Shown: positions 17,785-24,698 of the stretch, piece after piece
How the letters are laid out: every line of letters begins with the position of its first letter
How positions within the stretch are numbered: position 1 is the first letter of the stretch
Origin: an uncultured Muribaculaceae bacterium
Lineage (GTDB): Bacteria > Bacteroidota > Bacteroidia > Bacteroidales > Muribaculaceae
Direction of reading: 5' to 3'
Assembly: GCA_910578035.1 (NCBI GenBank)
Contig: CAJTOB010000001.1
Span: forward strand, 19,015-83,014
Length of the DNA stretch: 64,000 bases
Program-made: the position numbers and the translations under genes
Notes under the pieces: model-generated
The model's input: only the letters and a program-made list of their open reading frames with translations
What the model was told of the DNA's origin: nothing
The model's database searches: none

Positions 17785-19014
17785 TTATTTGTAGAGATAG
17801 TATTTCGACGATGCTTTACGGAAAGCGTCGTTATCTTTGTTCCAGTAGCCTTCGATATCCGCTGTCTTATAGTTCTTGGTGAAGCGCTCGCGGATTTGCT
17901 TGCTGCCGCATACCTTGTCGAACATGCTGAAGCGGTTTTCTTTGGCTATATCGAAAATTTTCTTGTCAGGGTACATGTCGGCAAGTTCTTCCATCACATA
18001 GAATTGCGTCAGCGACAGCGGCGCTTTCTCCACGTCTGTCACATATACTTCTATGCCCTCGTAGTTCTTGCCCTGGCCAGTCGAATAGAAGGGGCGGATA
18101 TGAATCGGTCGGAACATCATGCCAGGAAGATTGCGTTCGTTCATGCGCTTGGCAAGTTGCTCGGCATCAATCCAGTCAGCTGCAAAAAGCTTGAAAGGCT
18201 CTGTATAGCCCACGCCGATAGATATGCAGTAGAGCTCGCCCAGAATGCCCGATACAGGATAGTATATCACCGATTCCGGAACAGGCATATGAGGCGACGG
18301 GAGCACCCAGGGCATACCTGTGGCGCGGAAATCCATCGAGCGCTCGTAGCCTTCCATAGGCACGACCGTAAGGTTCACCTTCACACCGTTTTTGAGCAGA
18401 CCCTCTTCATTGAGATAGCGGGCGAGTTCGCCGGGAGTCAGACCGTAGAGATAGGGTATCGGAAACTGGCTCACAAACGAAATGCAGTCGGGCTCGGTAA
18501 GATTGCCCTCAATCTTGTTGCCGCTGATAGGGTTCGGACGGTCCAGAACCACAAACTCCTTGCCAAGTTCGGCGCATGCTTCCATAGCCAGACCCATCGT
18601 GGAGATAAATGTGTACGAGCGGCAGCCGTTGTCCTGAATGTCATATACCAGAACATCGACGTCCTTGAGCATTTCGGGCGACGGTTTGCGATATTTGCCG
18701 TAGATAGAGTACACCGGAATGCCCGTAGCTGAGTCGATGGCGTTCTCAACCTTGTCGCCGGCATGGAAGTCGCCGCGTACACCGTGTTCGGGCGCATACA
18801 GCGCCACAACCTGCACCCCGGGAGCCTCCGCAAGAATGTCGACAGTCGATTTGAGCTTGTTGTCTACACCCGTAGGGTTAGTGATGAGCCCCACACGCTT
18901 GCCGCGGAGCTGCTCGAAGTTGTTGTCGCGCAGCACTTCTACACCGGGCTTTACCTGAGCAGTAAGAGTCAGCGCTATTGTGGCTAAAAAGCCGAGTATT
19001 ATATTCTTTTTCAT
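17785..19014 (-). CDS. Exo-beta-N-acetylmuramidase NamZ-like (DUF1343)
   Basis: This is an exported DUF1343 protein of 409 residues with a signal peptide (MKKNIILGFLATIALTLTAQ). Family members such as B. subtilis NamZ (YbbC) release MurNAc from the non-reducing end of peptidoglycan fragments. Conserved blocks present are LRGKRVGLITNPTGVD (about 36-51), YAPEHGVRG with the probable catalytic Glu (about 78-86), DVLVYDIQDNGCRSYTFIST and VLDRPNPISG. The start overlaps the transporter stop by 4 bases (ATGA). Its place between the importer and the MurNAc catabolic genes fits MurNAc recovery. Confidence in the family is high; the exact substrate is inferred. Confidence 0.88.
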   Translation of the reverse strand: MKKNIILGFLATIALTLTAQVKPGVEVLRDNNFEQLRGKRVGLITNPTGVDNKLKSTVDILAEAPGVQVVALYAPEHGVRGDFHAGDKVENAIDSATGIPVYSIYGKYRKPSPEMLKDVDVLVYDIQDNGCRSYTFISTMGLAMEACAELGKEFVVLDRPNPISGNKIEGNLTEPDCISFVSQFPIPYLYGLTPGELARYLNEEGLLKNGVKVNLTVVPMEGYERSMDFRATGMPWVLPSPHMPVPESVIYYPVSGILGELYCISIGVGYTEPFKLFAADWIDAEQLAKRMNERNLPGMMFRPIHIRPFYSTGQGKNYEGIEVYVTDVEKAPLSLTQFYVMEELADMYPDKKIFDIAKENRFSMFDKVCGSKQIRERFTKNYKTADIEGYWNKDNDAFRKASSKYYLYK

Positions 19015-20900
19015 TTTTTACGTCCGAAATTAGGGTCAATCTTGAGGAATGCGCAGACGCCGATTGTTGCGGCGCAGCAGATCATTGTCCAGATGAAGAA
19101 ATGACGGTAGCCGATAGTCTCCTGTAGCCAGCCTGCGGCCATGCCCGGAAGCATCATGCCAAGAGCCATGAAACCGGTGCAGATGGCATAGTGTGCGGTC
19201 TTATGCTTGCCCTCCGAGAAATAGATGAGGTAAAGCATGTAGGCCGTGAAGCCGAAACCGTAGCCGAACTGCTCGATAAACACACATATGTTCACTGTCA
19301 GAAGCGACGGGTCTGCCGCATAGCTCAGATATACGAAGGTGAGGCAGGTGAGCGACATCGACCATGCCATCGGCCACAGCCAGCGCTTCAGACCGCCCTT
19401 GGCAGCTACGATACCGCCTATGATACCGCCTATTGTAAGACCGATGATGCCTACTGTGCCGTAGACAATGCCTACCTGGCCGGTGGTAAGGCCCAGACCG
19501 CCCTTGTCGATGGGGTCAAGAAGGAAAGGATTGATAAGTTTCACCAGCTGAGCCTCGGGCAGACGGTAGAGCAGCATGAAAGCGATGGCAACCCAGGCCT
19601 GAGGTTTCTGGAAAAACGATTTGAATGTCTCGAAAAATTCGCTGATAATGCCCGATGCTGTTGTGCCGGCCTCGTTGTGGCCGTCGGAAGCGGGGCGGGG
19701 GAGTGCCCAGCCGTGATAGATGGCTACCACGAAGAAGAATGCCGAAAGAACGGCGAATACAACCAGCCATGCCATCGGAATATTGCCCGAAGCACCCTCG
19801 AAAGAGGCCGAGGCTGCTGCGCTGAGTTTGTGGTCAACTTCATAGAAAAGCCATGCGGTCTTATCCCAGTTCTCGTGGTTGAATACAAAGCGTGTCGAAA
19901 GCGCCGCCTGTTCGAGTTTGATGCTCTGGTCGCCGCTGCGGTGCGTCACATTGAGCACTATTTCCTCACCTTCGGCCGGCTGCTTGTTCAGGCGCAGGCC
20001 CACGACGGTGAAGTTGTTGGAAACCTCCGTGAACGGTTCGCGCTCCTCGCCGAAAGTTTCGCGCATCCAGCGGGTGAAAGCGCCTTCGCCCTCTTGTGCG
20101 GCAACTGTGGCAGCGCCTTGAGCCGCTTTGGGCTGTTCGGCTGCTACAAAACCGTTGCGCTCGTTCATGTGCTTCACAGAATCGCGCATCATGGCCGCAT
20201 ACGCCTTGAACGGAATCTCATTTCCGTCTACCGTCACTGTGGCAGGCGCTTTGGTTGCCACTGTGGTATTTCCGGCCGGGGTAAAGAACTGAATCTCACC
20301 GCCGAGGTCGGCCGGGGTAGATGCTATAGCGGTCATGTCTGGCGCCGACCATTCTACAGCCGGGTCGGCGTTTACATTTATTCTCAGCGGTTCAAGACCC
20401 GAATTGGTCTCGATGAGACCGGCCACGATTACAAGCAGACCCTGGCCGGCTACGGTGGCTATTCGGTAGAATGTCGAGCGGATTCCGACATACAGCGACT
20501 GCTCATGCTCGCTCAGAGCCAGCATGTAGAAGCCGTCAGCGGCAATATCGTGTGTCGCCGAGGTAAAGCCGACGAGCCAGAATATCGCCAGTGTAAGCTG
20601 GAAGAAGAATGGCGTCGGAATGCTAAAGGCTATGCCCGCCAGCGCAAACGCTATTATCCATTGCATTGTGAGCGTCCACCAGCGTTTGGTGCGGATTATG
20701 TCGACAAAGGGGCTCCAGAAAGGCTTGATTACCCAGGGAAGGTAAAGCCAGCCCGTGTAGAGGGCTATGTCTGTGTTAGATATACCCAGGCGCTTGTACA
20801 TAATCACCGAGATAGTCATCACGGCGACATATGGCAGTCCTTGCGCGAAGTAGAGCGTCGGAATCCATGCCCAGGGGTTGCGTTTGCTTGTGGTTTTCAT
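19011..20900 (-). CDS. AmpG/MurT-like MFS transporter with large periplasmic insertion
   Basis: This is a 629-residue major-facilitator protein of the AmpG-like type. The N-terminus has five hydrophobic segments with the family string NPWAWIPTLYFAQGLPYVAV and the acidic THDIAADGFYML segment in helix 4. After helix 5 (about residue 163) comes a hydrophilic stretch of about 210 residues (to about 372) with beta-sandwich-like character, then the remaining helices. By topology the insert should lie in the periplasm. The family imports anhydro-muropeptides or MurNAc; the neighbours support such a cargo. The extra domain is long compared with E. coli AmpG and might bind ligand or a partner. It starts 10 bases after the SpoIID-like gene. 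Confidence 0.85.
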   Translation of the reverse strand: MKTTSKRNPWAWIPTLYFAQGLPYVAVMTISVIMYKRLGISNTDIALYTGWLYLPWVIKPFWSPFVDIIRTKRWWTLTMQWIIAFALAGIAFSIPTPFFFQLTLAIFWLVGFTSATHDIAADGFYMLALSEHEQSLYVGIRSTFYRIATVAGQGLLVIVAGLIETNSGLEPLRINVNADPAVEWSAPDMTAIASTPADLGGEIQFFTPAGNTTVATKAPATVTVDGNEIPFKAYAAMMRDSVKHMNERNGFVAAEQPKAAQGAATVAAQEGEGAFTRWMRETFGEEREPFTEVSNNFTVVGLRLNKQPAEGEEIVLNVTHRSGDQSIKLEQAALSTRFVFNHENWDKTAWLFYEVDHKLSAAASASFEGASGNIPMAWLVVFAVLSAFFFVVAIYHGWALPRPASDGHNEAGTTASGIISEFFETFKSFFQKPQAWVAIAFMLLYRLPEAQLVKLINPFLLDPIDKGGLGLTTGQVGIVYGTVGIIGLTIGGIIGGIVAAKGGLKRWLWPMAWSMSLTCLTFVYLSYAADPSLLTVNICVFIEQFGYGFGFTAYMLYLIYFSEGKHKTAHYAICTGFMALGMMLPGMAAGWLQETIGYRHFFIWTMICCAATIGVCAFLKIDPNFGRKK

Positions 20901-20910
20901 TCAGTCGGTA

Positions 20911-22227
20911 TCAATATAAGGTTGTTAAATCAGCTCCGGGGAAATAATGGCGGAGTATATGTTCGTAGTCGTAGCCCTGAGCGCCCATGGCGGCCGCACC
21001 TATCTGGCACAGGCCCACGCCGTGGCCCCAGCCGGCCCCGTAGAGGGTGATAGTTGCCGGAACGCCGTCTACGTCCTTGTCTGCCATTTCAGCTACGAAA
21101 GCCGAGCTGTATAGATGGCTCTCCGAAAGGGTACGGCGTATTTCAAGCTCTTTTCCTATCACCATGCTGCGTTTGGTGCCCGTGATGCGAAGACGGATTA
21201 TACGGCCCGAGGTGCCCCGCTCGAGAGCTTCCATAGCCGTGATATAGCCGAAATCGATGCCCGAACGCTCGCGCACGATACGGCTGAGCGTCTCCTTGTC
21301 GTAAACCACTTTCCAGCGGTAGAAATCAGGCGTTTCCTGGTCGTAGTTGTTCAGAACCTGGCTCAGTACGGCCTTGTCTGTGACGTTGCAGAATGCATCG
21401 GGATTGCCAAGAATCCATTCGCGGGCATTCGACTCATCGCGGAGATCGGGAAATTCCGTAGCGCTGTCGCTGTCGGAGCGAGCCTCCAGATAGTGGTAGT
21501 GGTGAGGCTGCCAGCAGCTTTCGAATTCTTCAAACACACCTCCGCAGCACTTTGAGAAGCGTGCATCGGCAAGATTGCCGTCGGCATCGGTCAGAACTAC
21601 ACCGCGTGTGGCGGCAACAGCCTCGGCCACCGCCGGTGTGGTCTGTCGCGTGATGCCCTGATAGCGCTGGCAGTGGTCGTCGGCGCAGACATCAAAGCGC
21701 TCGTGATTGTCGCGGTCGTACCATACAAGCCGTTCGTCCTCGGTCTCTGTCATACCCTCGGTGCTACGCTCGCCCTTCTCGCCGATTTGCGCCAGAAGCC
21801 AGCTGCGCGATATTACCGCATGGGCTTTCAGAAGCGAATCGGAGGCCGTTGCGCTCATTTCAGATGAAATCACACTCTCGAGATATGACTCAACCGGCAC
21901 TATATTCACAGCCGTCAGCGCATCGCCTCCGAGCAACTTCAGATTTCCGCGGAATGCCTGGCTTTCCTTGCGCTCCCAGTGAAAATCGACACCTATAGTC
22001 ACGTCTTCCAGAAGGAAGAAACACTTGGGCGATGTTGCCTTGAAGAGAAGCTCGCCATATGATGAGTCATTCCAGAGTACAGTGCCGTCAGGATTGACTG
22101 TGGCCGTCTGCTGCCCCTCTACAAGAGCGCCGTCGGCCTCATACGCTCCATGAAAATTGAAGCGGATTTCAATGGCCGACATAATGCCGACACTTACGGT
22201 GGGCTCGGTGTTGAATTTATTCGACAT
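20911..22227 (-). CDS. SpoIID/LytB-domain protein without evident signal peptide
   Basis: This 438-residue protein contains a full SpoIID/LytB domain: VPVESYLESVISSEM (about residues 117-131), LKAHAVISRSWLLAQ (about 139-153) and the C-terminal GWGHGVGLCQIGAAAMGAQG. SpoIID is a lytic transglycosylase acting on denuded glycan strands, and LytB modulates amidase. Unusually, the N-terminus (MSNKFNTEPTVSVGIMSAIE) shows no hydrophobic export signal, and no better upstream start exists because it overlaps the DUF4922 gene by 11 bases. It may therefore act on imported fragments in the cytoplasm, or be exported by another route. The operon context supports a role in peptidoglycan fragment processing. 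Confidence 0.85.
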   Translation of the reverse strand: MSNKFNTEPTVSVGIMSAIEIRFNFHGAYEADGALVEGQQTATVNPDGTVLWNDSSYGELLFKATSPKCFFLLEDVTIGVDFHWERKESQAFRGNLKLLGGDALTAVNIVPVESYLESVISSEMSATASDSLLKAHAVISRSWLLAQIGEKGERSTEGMTETEDERLVWYDRDNHERFDVCADDHCQRYQGITRQTTPAVAEAVAATRGVVLTDADGNLADARFSKCCGGVFEEFESCWQPHHYHYLEARSDSDSATEFPDLRDESNAREWILGNPDAFCNVTDKAVLSQVLNNYDQETPDFYRWKVVYDKETLSRIVRERSGIDFGYITAMEALERGTSGRIIRLRITGTKRSMVIGKELEIRRTLSESHLYSSAFVAEMADKDVDGVPATITLYGAGWGHGVGLCQIGAAAMGAQGYDYEHILRHYFPGADLTTLY

Positions 22228-23134
22228 CAGATGCTATTGCGTTTATTTCAGTTTCAGAAAGACATAGTTCGTCGAGTAGACGCTTTACAGTATCGGCGTC
22301 GAAACGCTCGAAATCAGCCGGACGGGGAGTGATATACACACCGCCCATATCTACCGACGCAGGGCTGATAAGCATGCAATCGTCGCCTTCGGTGCCGTAG
22401 AACGACGGGCGGTGACGTTTGCGCGGAATCACCGCCACACGTACTCCCGCCGGCGTGCCCCAGGCCAGAATATTCATCATCGGCTCGTATTCGCCTTCAG
22501 GCACCGGCAGCGCCTTGTAAAGCCGCTCGAAAAGACGGGCACCTTCTTCTGCCTCGGCCGCGTCTATCACAAAGAGCTTCAGCGGCAGGCTGTCGACCAG
22601 AGAAAGTGTGCTCTCGCCATCGCTTGCAATCACTTTCTGCTCTGCATTCTCAAGAGCCTCAGGCAGGGTGAGAAAGTCGGTATTGCCGGCCTGGAAATGC
22701 ATATGGTCGGGAGCCGAGGCGCCGCAGCGGGGGCCGTTGTAGAACACGGTATATCCTTCGAGTTCCGACGCCAGCTTTATCATGTCGGCCATGCGGCCTT
22801 CTATCTTCTGAAGCGTATGAGCCTTTTCAGGCACTGTCAGATGGCGCGGGAAGATTGGAAACGGATTGATAAGCACGGTGTAATTCTCCCCCCATTCGAG
22901 GCCAATTTGTTCGGCCGGCCGGTTTTTCTCGCACAGGAAACAGGGGCGTGCAGCCAGAGAGGCAGCGTCGACCTTGGCACCCGACGATACTATGCGGGCG
23001 GGGTTGAACTGCACCTTGAAGTGCATGCCGGCATGGTCGAATTCCTTTGTCTCTACTCCTTTAAGAGCATCGAAATTGCCTTTGGCCAAAGGCCATGCGG
23101 CAAGCTGGGCGTCTATGAACTCCTGGATTTTCAT
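22217..23134 (-). CDS. DUF4922 protein, HIT/GalT-like nucleotidyltransferase fold
   Basis: This 305-residue soluble protein is recognisable as DUF4922. Visible motifs are a zinc-type RPCFLCEKNRP (about residues 63-73), NPFPIFPRHLTVPEKAH and the APDHMHFQ histidine motif near residue 160, which resembles the HxHxQ active site of the HIT/GalT/Ap4A-phosphorylase superfamily. That superfamily transfers or phosphorolyses nucleotidyl groups. No specific reaction is known to me. It is translationally coupled (4-base overlap) to the glycosyltransferase upstream, which suggests nucleotide-sugar chemistry for that enzyme or for recovered amino sugars. This is inference. Confidence 0.75.
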   Translation of the reverse strand: MKIQEFIDAQLAAWPLAKGNFDALKGVETKEFDHAGMHFKVQFNPARIVSSGAKVDAASLAARPCFLCEKNRPAEQIGLEWGENYTVLINPFPIFPRHLTVPEKAHTLQKIEGRMADMIKLASELEGYTVFYNGPRCGASAPDHMHFQAGNTDFLTLPEALENAEQKVIASDGESTLSLVDSLPLKLFVIDAAEAEEGARLFERLYKALPVPEGEYEPMMNILAWGTPAGVRVAVIPRKRHRPSFYGTEGDDCMLISPASVDMGGVYITPRPADFERFDADTVKRLLDELCLSETEINAIASDVE

Positions 23135-24588
23135 TTCTTGGCGTTAAGCTTTTTGCGGGCCGATACTTCCCATGTGCGGATACGGTCCTTGTAAAGGTTG
23201 TTGGCGTTGGTCTTGTTGATGTCGAGGGCGGCGTCAGAGTTATCCTCCCAGCGGCGGCAGTAGTACACTACGTCGTATACACGGCCGATCTGGTGCTTGC
23301 GCGAGAACATCAGGCCGAGCGCATAGTCTTCGCCGTAAGAGGTGTTGGGCACCATGATGTCGCGCAGCATCGGCGTATAGAATGCTCGGGGGGCGCCGAG
23401 ACCGTTGATGCGGAGGGCATTGTTGCGGCCGTTTTCGGGAGTCCATTCCTTGTGGTCGATTACGCCCGGAGGAATCGGCTGCATGTTGATGTCGGTAAGC
23501 ATGTATGTGCCTACGACCATGCCGGCATTGTTGTCGTAGAATGCTTTCACCATCTTGGCGAGGGTGTTTTCGTCGGCATATACGTCGTCAGAGTCAAGCT
23601 GCACGCAGAATTTGCCGGCGCGCGGGTCCATTGCGCCTACATTCCAGCAACCGCCGATTCCGAGGTCGGCGCGTTCGGGCACGATGTGAATCACGCGAGA
23701 GTCAGATGCAAATTCATCGATGGCCTCTGTGGTGCCGTCGGTCGAATGGTTGTCGATGATGATGAGGTTGAAGTCGAAATCGGTCTTCTGGCTAAGCACG
23801 CTGCGGATTGCGTCGCGGATAGTGCGTACGCGGTTGCGCACCGGTATGATTACCGACGCCTCCACCGGGAACTCGCCGCGGTTGAATTCTATCGGCTCGA
23901 AAACAGGCTCGAGATATGCACCGATGGCTTTCAGATGCTCTGTGCAGGCCTTTTCCATTTCAATCTGCACACCGCGGTTCTTCGGGTCTACATAGTCGAA
24001 GATTTTTTTGCCCGACGCACGGTTGTCTACAGTCACGTCGCTGTAGAGATACTCGTTGATGTGCACAATGGGAGCTATGCGGCTCAGGTGCAGACGAAGG
24101 TCATAGAGACCGGCCGCGCTGTAATCGGCCTTCATTTCGCCGGCGGCTTTCACAAAGTCGGCGGCATTGTAGAACAGTACCGAGCCGAAATCGAAGTCAT
24201 CGCGCAGAGAACCCTCCTGATAGTCGATTACCGGAGAATTGGTGCGCTTGCCTTCGACTACTGTATAGTGGTCGGCATACAGCATGGCTGCACCGCTGTC
24301 TTTGGCTATTTCTACAAAGCGGTTCAGGGCGTAGTAGCCCGGTTCGAGGGTATTTGTCTTGTTATAAAGCAGCACATACGCAGCGTCGCCGGTATTGGCA
24401 GCCATAGCGCGTACTGTGGCAGAAGATGTAAGGCTGTCTACATGAAGCATGTCGCAGCCCAGACACGGCTTGGCCTCGCCGTCGGTTGCCAGAAGAGTGA
24501 TTTTAGACACCAGCGGGCTTGCCTTGAGGTTGTTGACGGTAGGTGCGGCCTGCTCTTCGCTTATAAAGGGAACAAAACAGTGTATCAT
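23131..24588 (-). CDS. Family 2 glycosyltransferase, tandem GT-A-like
   Basis: This 485-residue protein has a GT2 domain in its C-terminal half: VEASVIIPVRNRVRTIRDAI, then LIIIDNHSTDGTTEAI, and the metal-binding CVQLDSDDVYADE. The N-terminal half (to about residue 230) also looks like a GT-A fold but lacks clear catalytic acids, so it may be a degenerate second copy. I chose the ATG at 24588 (MIHCFVPFISEE) over an in-frame upstream ATG at 24633, because a TAACTTTG promoter element lies at 24636-24643, directly against the latter. It is the first gene of the long operon and overlaps the DUF4922 gene by 4 bases. The acceptor is unknown. Confidence 0.75.
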   Translation of the reverse strand: MIHCFVPFISEEQAAPTVNNLKASPLVSKITLLATDGEAKPCLGCDMLHVDSLTSSATVRAMAANTGDAAYVLLYNKTNTLEPGYYALNRFVEIAKDSGAAMLYADHYTVVEGKRTNSPVIDYQEGSLRDDFDFGSVLFYNAADFVKAAGEMKADYSAAGLYDLRLHLSRIAPIVHINEYLYSDVTVDNRASGKKIFDYVDPKNRGVQIEMEKACTEHLKAIGAYLEPVFEPIEFNRGEFPVEASVIIPVRNRVRTIRDAIRSVLSQKTDFDFNLIIIDNHSTDGTTEAIDEFASDSRVIHIVPERADLGIGGCWNVGAMDPRAGKFCVQLDSDDVYADENTLAKMVKAFYDNNAGMVVGTYMLTDINMQPIPPGVIDHKEWTPENGRNNALRINGLGAPRAFYTPMLRDIMVPNTSYGEDYALGLMFSRKHQIGRVYDVVYYCRRWEDNSDAALDINKTNANNLYKDRIRTWEVSARKKLNAKK

Positions 24589-24635
24589 AATTTTGTGTGT
24601 TTGATTCGGGTTAATGTTTGTTGAAATTGACATTG

Positions 24636-24643
24636 CAAAGTTA
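24636..24643 (-). promoter_or_regulatory. Bacteroidetes -7 promoter element for the peptidoglycan operon
   Basis: On the minus strand this reads TAACTTTG, matching the Bacteroidetes -7 consensus TAnnTTTG. It is about 48 bases upstream of the chosen start at 24588. No convincing TTTG -33 box is seen at the expected spacing. It is the only promoter-like sequence found before the 11-gene run. Confidence 0.55.
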
Positions 24644-24648
24644 CGGCG

Positions 24649-24692
24649 AAAGTGGCGCTGTCGGTTGTATTAAACGGCAGCGCCACTTTTTT
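24649..24692 (-). terminator. Hairpin terminator after the amidase gene
   Basis: A perfect 12-bp inverted repeat (AAAGTGGCGCTG at 24649-24660 and CAGCGCCACTTT at 24678-24689) lies 6 bases past the end of the amidase gene. It sits just before the promoter of the next operon. The minus-strand U-tract is only three bases, so termination may be partial; on the plus strand six T residues follow, but no plus-strand gene is upstream. Confidence 0.65.
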
Positions 24693-24698
24693 AACCTT

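Noticed and set aside
19191..21050. A 619-codon open frame on the plus strand opposite the MFS transporter
   Set aside because: It is a shadow of the high-GC third-position code of the transporter; the product has no family features, and the opposite strand has a clear transporter in an ATGA-linked operon.
23293..24624. A 443-codon open frame opposite the glycosyltransferase
   Set aside because: No recognisable domain, no start context, and it fully overlaps a supported gene.
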